Origin: Tardiphaga sp. vice304
Lineage (GTDB): Bacteria; Pseudomonadota; Alphaproteobacteria; Rhizobiales; Xanthobacteraceae
DNA: 64,000 nucleotides
NCBI RefSeq assembly: GCF_007018905.1
Contig: NZ_CP041402.1
Coordinates: forward strand, 3,708,001 to 3,772,000
Reading direction: 5' to 3'
Shown piece by piece: positions 34,497 through 41,618 of this stretch. Under the pieces are notes generated by a model. It was not told the origin of the DNA. It ran no database searches and saw only the letters and a program-made list of their open reading frames with translations. A program made the position numbers and the translations under genes. The stretch's first letter is position 1, and each line of letters begins with the position of its first letter.

Positions 34497-35300
34497 TGCG
34501 TCCTGCTTCGCCACCTGCTCGCGCGGCTGGTAGATCGCGACATGCTGGCAATGCGCCACCGGCGTGGTGCCGTTGGCGACGATCAGCGCGTCCAACTCGA
34601 CGAAGCGATGCCCCTTCTTCTCGTAATTCGCGGTGACGCGCGCGCGGGCCACCAGCTCATCGTCGAGCCTCGCCGGCGCCAAGAGCTGCATCCGGCTGCC
34701 GACATGGATCCACGGCCCCAGGATGGCATTGTCGACCAGCACCTTGTTCATGATTCGCTGCAGCACGCCGGGATGCGTCATGCCTTCGCGCGCATAGATC
34801 GGATCGGCCTCGCGGATCTCGTCGAGATATTCCGCGGCGGCGTCCTGCGGCCAGCAGCGCGGCGCGCTGCCGAGCCATTTGGCCACTTCGTAGGAACGCG
34901 CATCCACCGGCGCCCGCACCGCCGCCGGCTCGACCTCCGGATAATCCGCCAGCGCGAAAGCCGGCAGCCGCGCCGTCAGCGACGCCAAGCCTGTGGCGCG
35001 GACGTCGCCGCCCTCGACCTGCAACGCCAGCCCCTCGCCGTCCGGCTCGGCCGTGACCAGCACCGTCTCGCCGTCATAGACCGGCCGGGTGAAGCGCGCC
35101 TCGATCAGCCCGCGTTCCAGGAACGCGCGGCCCCAGGCCTCGACCGCCGGATGGATCATATAGGCCAGCACGTCGACGCCGGGCACCAGAGCGCCGCTGA
35201 AGCCGAATTTCTGCGCCACGCGATCGTCATGCATCTTGTTTTCCGACGCCTTGGCGGTGTTGAACGCCTCCACGCGGTACGGTTCCAGCCGTTTGGTCAT
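34494..35300 (-). CDS. hot-dog fold (MaoC-like) protein
   Basis: A 268-residue protein of double hot-dog type. The N-terminal half has NTAKASENKMHDDRVAQKFGFSGALVPGVDVLAYMIHP (about residues 14-51), the MaoC-type hydratase motif around Asp and His. The second half includes HPGVLQRIMNKVLVDN and WIHVGSRMQLLAPARLDDELVARARV, like thioesterase/dehydratase strands. It may act on an acyl-CoA or acyl thioester; the substrate is unknown. Its stop codon lies inside the palindromic element shared with panC. Confidence 0.75.
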   Translation of the reverse strand: MTKRLEPYRVEAFNTAKASENKMHDDRVAQKFGFSGALVPGVDVLAYMIHPAVEAWGRAFLERGLIEARFTRPVYDGETVLVTAEPDGEGLALQVEGGDVRATGLASLTARLPAFALADYPEVEPAAVRAPVDARSYEVAKWLGSAPRCWPQDAAAEYLDEIREADPIYAREGMTHPGVLQRIMNKVLVDNAILGPWIHVGSRMQLLAPARLDDELVARARVTANYEKKGHRFVELDALIVANGTTPVAHCQHVAIYQPREQVAKQDA

Positions 35301-35529
35301 GTTTTCTCCCGAAGCTGCGAGCTTGAGCGTTCGCTGTTGCCCGGGATGGTACGCATCGCCGACGCCAGCGCAAGGGCGACGATCCGACTGACGGCTTCTC
35401 CGAGAGCCGATGCTGGATCACTGCAATAAGCCTGGAAGATCTGTTCAAGGCGGCGGAGGCTCTTATTCCGTAATCTTGAGCGAAGAATATGACGCACCTT
35501 TTGGCCCCCATTGCGAGCACCGCGCAGAG

Positions 35530-35694
35530 TTATGCCAGCAACCAAAAGAACCAACCGTAGGGCGCGCCGACAACGGCTGATGAGAAAAAAGAAACCGCAA
35601 TTAGCGGGATCGTTGCATGACGAACGGCCGAGATGCCCTTCCAATACGCCCAGATAATCGGCGCTGTCCAAGCCCCGATCAAGAGCACCAACAT
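35530..35694 (-). CDS. possible small membrane protein, 54 aa
   Basis: A short frame beginning MLVLLIGAWTAPIIWAYWKG, with a second hydrophobic stretch PLIAVSFFSSAVVGAPYGWFFWLLA. Two membrane segments with a short charged loop (KGISAVRHA) are clear. The ATG is about 12 bases from AGGAGATC; a TTG two codons upstream (35700) is an alternative start. The surrounding DNA has lower GC. I recognise no family, and it could be a remnant of a larger protein. Confidence 0.4.
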   Translation of the reverse strand: MLVLLIGAWTAPIIWAYWKGISAVRHATIPLIAVSFFSSAVVGAPYGWFFWLLA

Positions 35695-36146
35695 TAACAA
35701 TCCAAATTGATCTCCTATCCTACGAAGCTACGGCGCTTGCGCGCTCGTGGGCAACGAAAGCGCAACACTTCTTATGTCGAAATCAATAAATTCAAAGGCG
35801 ACTAGGCGCTCGCCGTCATCAGGAAACGGCGGAGTGATTGGCGACCGTGACGGCTGCTGTAGCCGCCATTTTAGCCTGGCGCGCTCATGGACAATGATCG
35901 CTGATACGTCGGACGACGCAGCAAATCCGGAAGCCTAGTAATAGCCCACATGAGCGCAGCGATATGCGGGGCCTAAAGACCAGCAAACGTGGAGTTACAT
36001 TGCCCATCCGGCCTAAGCTGACTGATCGTACTGGTGCCAGTGAGGCCTGTTATCAAGATGAAGTTGCGACGATGTCGCTTGCAAGTCCCAATCGAAGCAA
36101 CTTAAACTATTCCGACGCGCCAGTTCCATTCACAAAGGACCAACTA
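35695..36146. other. low-GC stretch without a confident gene
   Basis: This 450-base stretch is clearly poorer in GC than the core genome. A 63-codon GTG-started frame (35747-35938) has no recognisable features. A frame open from 35964 joins the next ORF but lacks a ribosome-binding site. A short repeat-like hairpin sits at 35942-35971. I take the region as acquired or decayed DNA. Confidence 0.5.
35942..35971. repeat. short dispersed-repeat-like hairpin
   Basis: TAGCCCACATGAGCGCAGCG followed by ATATGCGGGG can fold by pairing CCCACAT with ATGCGGG (one mismatch). It resembles a widespread hairpin repeat of Bradyrhizobiaceae, TAGCCCGCATGAGCG. Only one copy is seen here, so the call rests on recollection and its foldability. 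Confidence 0.4.
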
Positions 36147-36410
36147 ATGGCTTTAACGACTAAGGCGACAACTCGACAACGACTTGCGACTGAGTTGGCA
36201 CTACGCCTTGAAATGCGCGGCCTGAAGCGACGAAATTCAAAGCTAGCTCGTAACGAACACGATTCCGATTGGTGCCACTTGGCAACTTGGACTAATTCCG
36301 GCGGGACTTTCGACATCTATGCATTTTTCGGGAAGTTTCTAGGTAAAGGTGACGTCGTTTGGATCGGATTTGGCTCATCTCAGAGTCTGACTCATAATGA
36401 ATTCGTTTGA
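36147..36410 (+). pseudogene. hypothetical protein, 5' part, truncated by an insertion sequence
   Basis: The ATG at 36147 has an AAAGGA ribosome-binding site 8 bases upstream. The product reads MALTTKATTRQRLATELALR and on to FDIYAFFGKFLGKGDVVWIGFGSS; after base 36382 the frame runs into the insertion sequence and stops at 36410. Upstream in-frame ATGs (36072, 35964) could add residues. The protein matches nothing I know. Low GC and different codon use suggest horizontal origin. Confidence 0.55.
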
Positions 36411-37317
36411 TTTCAGGCTTTTGCAAGCCGTCTTATAAGGACGCGAATGTGAGCGACGAACGCCCAGGCAACGGCGCTGGCGATTGTGGTCTCGAAGTCC
36501 TTTGCCAATCTGCGGCAGCGACCGAGCCATCCGAACGTTCGTTCGACGACCCATCGGCGCGGTAGGATTTCGAAGCCCTGCTCCCTGTCGGATCGTTTTA
36601 TGATTTCTATCGTCCAATTGCCGATGCGCTTCAAAGCTTGACGCAGCTTATCTCCGGCATAGCCACCATCGGCAAAAATATGGCGCAGCCACGGATAGCG
36701 ATAACGTATCGAAGCAAGAACGCACGGGGCACCATCACGGTCCTGAATGCTGGCTTCGTGCACGACCAGCCCGACCAAGTTTCCTTGCGTGTCGGTGACG
36801 ATGTGGCGCTTGCGGCCCTTGATTTTCTTACCTGCATCATAGCCCCGGGGGCCGCCGCTTTCCGTGGTTTTCACCGACTGGCTGTCAATCACTCCGGCCG
36901 TTGGGCTCGCCTCTCGGCCAGCCGCCTCGCGCGAGGCCATCACGAGCGTGTAGTTCAGCGACGCAAACAGTCCGCCGCGCGACCACGCGTAGAAATAGCC
37001 CTGCACCGTCGAGTAGGGCGGGAAATCCTTGGGCAACTGCCGCCATTGGCAGCCGGTCGACGCAATATACAGGATCGCATCCATCACCGTTCGCATATCT
37101 GTCGCACGCGGGCGACCGAGCGCCGAAGCAGGCGGCAGAAGCGGCTCCATCACAAACCACTCGGCATCCGTCGTATCGCTTTCATATCGCAAGCTCGCCC
37201 GCCTATAGTGTCGGCGGGTGATTTCAGTCCAGACCATCGTGCTCTCCCTCGAATCTTCGCAAATCCGAAGGAATCACAACTGGCTGAAATCACTCAGCTT
37301 CTTTTTCAGTCAGCCTC
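36383..37317 (-). mobile_element. IS5-family insertion sequence, 935 bp, apparently complete
   Basis: Terminal inverted repeats of 34 bases were found by aligning the ends: left 36383-36416 starts GAGTCTGACTC, right 37284-37317 (reverse strand) starts GAGGCTGACTG; 25 of 34 positions match. One intact transposase lies on the minus strand between them. The flanks are TCA on the left and TTA on the right, the TNA pattern expected of IS1031-type members, but the middle base differs. Confidence 0.88.
36413..37237 (-). CDS. IS5-family transposase
   Basis: A 274-residue DDE transposase in one uninterrupted frame. The N-terminal DUF4096-like domain includes SDTTDAEWFVMEPLLPP and GCQWRQLPKDFPPYSTVQGYF. 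The catalytic triad is visible as D in GVIDSQSVKT, D in FADGGYAGDKL and E in RRWVVERTFGWL. GGPRGYDAGKKIKGRKRHI is the family hallmark. No frameshift is seen, so the element may still be active. Confidence 0.95.
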   Translation of the reverse strand: MVWTEITRRHYRRASLRYESDTTDAEWFVMEPLLPPASALGRPRATDMRTVMDAILYIASTGCQWRQLPKDFPPYSTVQGYFYAWSRGGLFASLNYTLVMASREAAGREASPTAGVIDSQSVKTTESGGPRGYDAGKKIKGRKRHIVTDTQGNLVGLVVHEASIQDRDGAPCVLASIRYRYPWLRHIFADGGYAGDKLRQALKRIGNWTIEIIKRSDREQGFEILPRRWVVERTFGWLGRCRRLAKDFETTIASAVAWAFVAHIRVLIRRLAKA

Positions 37318-37677
37318 TTAGACAACGAATTCTCGAAGTCTAGCGAAATTGAAATTAAATCGAGCGACAATAGAAATAAGGCGCTTCAAAAGGCCATCTT
37401 TTGGCTGCGACATGGAAAGGCAGCAGATAAGCTTCGGGAACATCATGCCCTGATATTAAAGCAGGGGATATTCATGTCGGCAGACATCAAGGCAAGGTTC
37501 GTGGCGATTGGAGACCTAAGTTGGGACGCGCTTAGTGAGCATCGCATTAAATACGAACTTGAGGAGTATGGAGAGCGGCCACAACGTGATGCGCTTGAAA
37601 GGGTGGGCAATAGACTTCTCAATGAGCTTGAGACTATTATCCGCGATCGGCTGTGGAGCGACGTAAGAGCAGCATAG
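37318..37677 (+). pseudogene. hypothetical protein, 3' part, downstream of the insertion sequence
   Basis: The frame is open from the end of the insertion sequence (LDNEFSKSSEIEIKSSDNRN) to the stop at 37677, though the first ATG is only at 37474. That suggests the 3' part of a gene cut by the element. It continues QKAIFWLRHGKAADKLREHH and ends with a helical acidic region LERVGNRLLNELETIIRDRL. Joining it to the upstream ORF in frame needs a 2-base rather than a 3-base target duplication, or a 1-base indel. After disruption, ATG 37474 with AGGGGA upstream could start a 67-residue protein. Confidence 0.5.
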
Positions 37678-37733
37678 CCGCCAGAGGGTGTGGCGGTCTG
37701 GACGCTGCCGGCCGGACCCTTCAGGATAATCTC

Positions 37734-38459
37734 ATGTGCAACCTGTATTCCCTGACCAAAGGCCAGGCCGCGATCCGTGCCCTGTTCCATGTTGACCGCG
37801 ACAGCGCCGGCAACCTGCCGCCGATGCCCGGTATCTTTCCGGACTATCCGGCGCCGATCGTGCGCAATACTGCCGACGGCCGCGAACTCGCTCTGGCGAG
37901 GTGGGGCATGCCGTCCTCGTCAAAAGCGCTGTTCGACGCGACCAGCAAACGGGCGGCGAAACTCGAGGCGAAGGGCAAGCAGGTCGATTTCAACGAGCTG
38001 CTGCGGCTGGAGCCCGACAAGGGCACCACCAACATCCGCAATGTCACCAGCCGGCACTGGAAGCCGTGGCTCGGCGTCGAGCACCGCTGCCTCGTGCCGA
38101 TGTCGTCCTTCAGCGAATTCAACAGGGATGCCGGCGGCGACATCTGGTTCGCGCTCGACGAAAGCCGCCCGCTGGTCTGCTTCGCGGGCCTGTGGACCAA
38201 CTGGACATCCGTCCGCAAGGTGCGCGAGGGCGCGGTGACGGCTGACCTCTTTGGCTTCCTGACCACCGAGCCGAACGCCGAGGTCGGCGCCGTGCATCCC
38301 AAGGCGATGCCGGTGATCCTGACGACACCCGACGAGGTCGACACCTGGCTGCGGGCACCGTGGGAGGAAGCAAAAATTCTGCAGCGCAAGCTGCCGGACG
38401 GCGCGCTAACAATCATGGCACGCGGCGTCAAGAAGGACGGCGATGCCGCGGCGGAATGA
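37734..38459 (+). CDS. SRAP-domain (YedK/HMCES) abasic-site shielding protein
   Basis: A 241-residue SOS-response-associated peptidase family protein. The N-terminus MCNLYSLTKGQAAI gives the catalytic Cys2 after methionine removal, which forms a thiazolidine crosslink with abasic sites in single-stranded DNA. ALARWGMPSS, NIRNVTSRHWKPWLGVEHRCLVPMSSFSEF, FAGLWTNW and the AVHPKAMPVIL segment (catalytic His) are conserved. The start at 37734 is fixed by the invariant MC. It lies just outside the insertion-disrupted region. Confidence 0.93.
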   Translation: MCNLYSLTKGQAAIRALFHVDRDSAGNLPPMPGIFPDYPAPIVRNTADGRELALARWGMPSSSKALFDATSKRAAKLEAKGKQVDFNELLRLEPDKGTTNIRNVTSRHWKPWLGVEHRCLVPMSSFSEFNRDAGGDIWFALDESRPLVCFAGLWTNWTSVRKVREGAVTADLFGFLTTEPNAEVGAVHPKAMPVILTTPDEVDTWLRAPWEEAKILQRKLPDGALTIMARGVKKDGDAAAE

Positions 38460-38651
38460 CGACGAATGGTCCCGGCGGTTACCGCGGAATGGACTGACCA
38501 GTGGACCTAATTAGGCGACTGGCCTTGCCGGCTTCGGTCGAGATATCGACGTGATGGCGATTCCGATGGGAAGACCAGTCCGGCCGCATTGATCGATCAT
38601 GTCGGCGCCTAGCTGCGGATGTCAGTCCGGAGCAACACACCAGTCGCTCTG

Positions 38652-39392
38652 CTAAACTGAGATGTTCCAGTAAGCGAGGACCGCCTTTACTTCCGCTCGC
38701 GGGTAGAAGCTTCCGGCATGGCTGAGATCATGTCGGATGCCCGCTTTGCGCTTTCGCGCGGCAGCTTCGATGCTTGCGGTCATCGAAACTACACCCAGCG
38801 GCAGTTTTTCGGCGGGCGTTCGGGGCCAGCTGGTCGGATAGGCGCTCCAGTCTGCCCAAGCATCGAGCGCTGTGTTTGTCGCCAGCAAATTATCGTGGTC
38901 GCATTGCCAGCCATAGAGGTTACGCGCGCAGATGCGCAGCATTGCCTTTATCTCTGGCATTGTATCGGTAAAGGCTTTCAGTGGCGTCGGCAGCAGTACC
39001 ATATTGCCCACACAGGAGTAGAAGCGCCGGTCCATTACGACAACATTCGAGAGCTGGTAAGTCGGATCGTCGATGCCCCAGATATGGCAGCAAGACCAGT
39101 TTGGCCGAAGTCTCTTTTTCAGACCAAGCGCAAGAGTAAGAGCTTCATTTGCGTTCACATTTCCTTCGAACTTATGCACCGAGTTGCCAGTTTCCCGGTT
39201 CCTGTTCATTTGCGGCTCCGACCAGTTGCCCTTGTAAAAAGGCGTGCGACGCGCATGCTCGGGAAACCAGACGGGCAAAAGCTTGAAGGTTTCAGGGGCC
39301 ACCCATCTTGCGGTGCGCTCAATGTAGCTAGCAATGTCCCGCAAACTCATTACGTTACGCAGCGCATCTAGACCGTCTGAAATCTCCGACAT
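38652..39392 (-). CDS. HNH-like hypothetical protein with G-tract at its start
   Basis: A 246-residue protein starting MSEISDGLDALRNVMSLRDI. The middle section, NWSCCHIWGIDDPTYQLSNVV (about residues 116-136), GNMVLLPTPLKAFTDTMPEIKAMLRICARNLYGWQCDHDN, resembles a group of HNH-type nuclease-like proteins (CHIW, NLVLLP, LTD-x-PEI, LYGW). The first ATG (39392) is separated from a run of 12 G by one base. A GTG at 39422 would put the run inside the coding sequence as four glycine codons. No partner genes are recognised. Confidence 0.6.
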   Translation of the reverse strand: MSEISDGLDALRNVMSLRDIASYIERTARWVAPETFKLLPVWFPEHARRTPFYKGNWSEPQMNRNRETGNSVHKFEGNVNANEALTLALGLKKRLRPNWSCCHIWGIDDPTYQLSNVVVMDRRFYSCVGNMVLLPTPLKAFTDTMPEIKAMLRICARNLYGWQCDHDNLLATNTALDAWADWSAYPTSWPRTPAEKLPLGVVSMTASIEAAARKRKAGIRHDLSHAGSFYPRAEVKAVLAYWNISV

Positions 39393-39393
39393 T

Positions 39394-39405
39394 CCCCCCC
39401 CCCCC
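39394..39405 (-). repeat. homopolymer G12 tract at the start of an HNH-like gene
   Basis: Twelve consecutive C on the plus strand (G on the coding strand) lie immediately before the ATG at 39392. Such tracts are prone to slippage and commonly drive phase variation when placed in a promoter, ribosome-binding site or early codons. Confidence 0.85.
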
Positions 39406-39470
39406 GACAAATTTGAAACCACAGGCGTATCCTACAGCGCGCTTCATCAGTTTGAATGATCAGCTTTTCA

Positions 39471-39911
39471 CTACAGCAGCGCATCGATGCCCTTGCGCTG
39501 GATCATGCTGAGAAGCTTGAGGGTCGCCCCTTCGGGCTGCTTCAATCCCCGCTCCAGTTGCGATACGTACCCGGGCGAGATGTTCAGCACTTGCGCGAAA
39601 ACACCCTGGCTCATTCGCGCGCGCTCTCGCATGGCACGAATCTGCTCGGCCGAAATCGCCTCGATCTCGCCAATCGCATGACTGCTCTTTAGATGCCGCA
39701 TTGTGATCTTTTCATAGCCTGCGCGATCCATGAGATCGGCTTCGAGCATATCCCGCGCCGTCTCAAGCAACACCGAGTCGATACTGTCCGGATCTTCATC
39801 AGGCCGAACGGCCGCATGAACCTTGCGTGGGCGACGCGCCTCATACATCCCCGTTGCAGCCTTTCGCTTTGTCACCGGCGCCCGACCTGGTTTAGCTGCT
39901 GCTTTTCTCAC
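39471..39911 (-). CDS. higA: HigA-like antitoxin, XRE-family helix-turn-helix
   Basis: A 146-residue protein starting with GTG, with a basic N-terminus and a C-terminal HTH domain: SAEQIRAMRERARMSQGVFAQVLNISPGYVSQLERGLKQPEGATLKLL (about residues 87-134), typical of HigA/MqsA-type antitoxins encoded after their toxin. It probably represses its own operon and neutralises HigB. The start overlaps the end of the ancestral toxin frame (39892-39911). The reading frame is intact. Confidence 0.8.
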   Translation of the reverse strand: MRKAAAKPGRAPVTKRKAATGMYEARRPRKVHAAVRPDEDPDSIDSVLLETARDMLEADLMDRAGYEKITMRHLKSSHAIGEIEAISAEQIRAMRERARMSQGVFAQVLNISPGYVSQLERGLKQPEGATLKLLSMIQRKGIDALL

Positions 39912-40273
39912 GTTGCACCTCCAGAATTCTGCCTTCAGCCTTGGCCTTGTCGATGGCCTCGTCAGAGGCCTTCAACCAGGCGCGCGCCAATTCCCGGAAC
40001 GAGACGAGTTGATTGTCGTCGATTGTCCTGGTCACTCTTGGCGAACAGATACATGAACACCGACCTCGTTTCCGAGTGGAAAGCCAGGATCACGCGAAAC
40101 CCGCCCGATTTCCCCGCGCCAGGGCGCGCGACCCTTTGCTTGATGATGCCGCCTCCCAAGTCGGCCTCCACCAGACCGCGCGCCGCGTCGTCCACGGCCT
40201 TGATGAGACTGGCATCCACAACATCATGGTGACGCGCGAGCCGGGCAAATGCCTTGGTCTTGAAAATCCGCAC
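39892..40273 (-). pseudogene. higB: HigB/RelE-type toxin with a 2-base deletion
   Basis: From the GTG at 40273 (AGGGA ribosome-binding site) the frame reads as a HigB-type toxin, VRIFKTKAFARLARHHDVVD through GFRVILAFHSETRSVFMYLFAKSDQDN. There the expected continuation IDDNQLVSFRELARAWLKAS...GRILEVQRE lies in a different frame, to a TAA at 39892. Between GAC and GACGAC only AATC remains where six bases (N-I) are expected, so two bases are missing (near 40020). The present frame instead ends RRQSTRLVPGIGARLVEGL at 39962. Confidence 0.8.
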
Positions 40274-40434
40274 GAAGCCGATCCCTAACACTGGGTGTTA
40301 TAGCGCGGAGCGGCGCCAAGTTCAAGATTATCGGCAGGCCGCGTGGCGATGACAATCGGCGAGACACGGATGCCGAGACACGGATGCGAGGCATTGCGGA
40401 ACGCCGGGCTTCGGACCGCGCTGACAAGAGCATA

Positions 40435-40463
40435 TTGACAATTATCCTATCTAGGACTATTAG
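40435..40463 (+). promoter_or_regulatory. consensus sigma-70 type promoter
   Basis: TTGACA (40435-40440), a spacer of exactly 17 bases and TATTAG (40458-40463), in a locally AT-rich patch. It is the closest match to the -35/-10 consensus noticed in the window. No coding sequence follows closely. Confidence 0.65.
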
Positions 40464-40469
40464 CTCCCT

Positions 40470-40834
40470 CGTCCCGTTCGCGAGGGGGCGCTTCATGAGG
40501 CGTCTTGGAGCGGAGCGGGACGCGGCGCCTGCGGGCGCGGGGACAACGTATCCCCGCGCACTCGGGAGGCCCGGGTCACCGTCCGGCCCCACTACGGGGG
40601 TCTGCCGCTCTTTGTCGGCTGGACGCGGGATAGGCGGCGGCGGGAAACCGCCGGGTGGACGGGCGCGTTGCCCCAGACCACGCCACGTCCCCGGAAGCAC
40701 GGTCCCGGCGCCTGAAGACGCCGCGGTGGCGCGCTCACAGGCGTCGCGGTTCGCAGCGATGCGGATCGCGTCACCCAGCACCACCCTTAGCGCCTGTCGG
40801 CGCGCCGCCTCCCCTCGTGGTTCGAGGGGATTTT
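40470..40834 (+). ncRNA. candidate structured non-coding RNA
   Basis: Transcription from the promoter at 40435-40463 would start near 40470. Within the next 365 bases are CGCGGGGA / TCCCCGCG (40536-40558), CGGCGG-GAAA-CCGCCG with a GNRA tetraloop (40638-40653), a CGTCCCG / CGGGACG long-range pair (near 40470 and 40516), and finally CCCCTCG / CGAGGGG followed by ATTTT (40811-40834), a terminator-like end. It does not match RNase P, tmRNA or 6S RNA motifs I know. The boundaries are inferred. Confidence 0.4.
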
Positions 40835-41099
40835 CCGGCAAAACTCGGGCTCCTGGAGCCGCGAGACCGCGGAGGCATGTCGCATGGCGTTCTGTCTGAA
40901 TTCGGGGTCGGAGGGGTGCAACCGCACCCCGGCGCCGGGTTTCCGGCAGGCTTCGGCCGCCCGTCGGGGCGGTTCGGCCGGTTTCGCCACGATTCCTCCC
41001 GAAAGCTGCGATATGTTTTGTTCGCAGGTGCACAAGATGATACGCCTTGCAGCAGCCAGCGTACGGTCGCCTGTCCGGTGCCGGCTCCCCCGCAAACCG

Positions 41100-41609
41100 A
41101 TGACCGACCCGAGCACCCGCGCCCCCGTGAGCACCCGAATCTACATCGATGCCGACGCCTGCCCGGTCAAGGACGAGATCTATCGCGTCGCCGCGCGCTT
41201 TGGCCTGCCGGTCAGCGTGGTGGCCGGCCAGTTCATCCGGATACCGCTGGATCCCTCGATCGAGCGGATCGCGGCGGGTTCCGGCATGGACGCCGCCGAC
41301 GACTGGATTGCGGAACGCGCCGGAAAAGGCGATATCGTGATCACGTCCGATGTCCCGCTGGCCAGCCGCTGCGTCAAGGCCGGCGCCGAGGTGCTGGCGC
41401 CGAACGGCAAGCCGTTCTCGGAGGCCTCGATCGGGATGACCCTCGCCGTGCGCAACCTGATGACCGATCTGCGGTCGTCGGGCGAAGTCACCGGCGGTCC
41501 CAAATCATTCTCGCCGCGCGACCGCTCGGCGTTCCTCTCCGCGCTGGATCAAACGATCCGCCGCATCCAGCGCGCGCCGGCCGTTGCGCCCGCGCCGAAA
41601 CCAGATTGA
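41100..41609 (+). CDS. YaiI/YqxD family protein (DUF188)
   Basis: A 169-residue protein of the DUF188 family. The N-terminal strand-turn [18 protein letters not shown] (about residues 13-30) and the [40 protein letters not shown] block (about 64-103) are diagnostic. The fold is PIN-like, with conserved aspartates that suggest a metal-dependent nuclease, but no activity has been settled. The start at 41100 is preferred because upstream sequence in the same frame belongs to the structured region. Confidence 0.9.
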   Translation: MTDPSTRAPVSTRIYIDADACPVKDEIYRVAARFGLPVSVVAGQFIRIPLDPSIERIAAGSGMDAADDWIAERAGKGDIVITSDVPLASRCVKAGAEVLAPNGKPFSEASIGMTLAVRNLMTDLRSSGEVTGGPKSFSPRDRSAFLSALDQTIRRIQRAPAVAPAPKPD

Positions 41610-41618
41610 ACGGAATTC

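Larger units (their letters stand above)
40292..41099. other. gene-poor, highly structured region
   Basis: About 800 bases between the toxin-antitoxin locus and the DUF188 gene. Long frames are open on both strands because of high GC, but their products are low-complexity Arg/Pro/Gly-rich and match no domain. The stretch holds a consensus promoter (40435-40463), several strong hairpins (40536-40558, 40638-40653, 40811-40829, 40913-40930) and a T-tract after the third. I regard it as non-coding. Confidence 0.6.

Noticed and set aside
35747..35938. A 63-codon GTG-started ORF in the low-GC patch
   Set aside because: No ribosome-binding site, no motif and no coding pattern beyond chance.
36383..37317. 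Possibility that the window holds a prophage or integrative element around the insertion sequence
   Set aside because: No integrase, phage structural gene or attachment repeat was seen; only one insertion sequence and small toxin-antitoxin loci are present.
40224..41033. Long open frames on both strands of the structured region
   Set aside because: Arg/Pro/Gly-rich products without domains, no ribosome-binding sites, and part of the minus-strand frame overlaps the HigB toxin.
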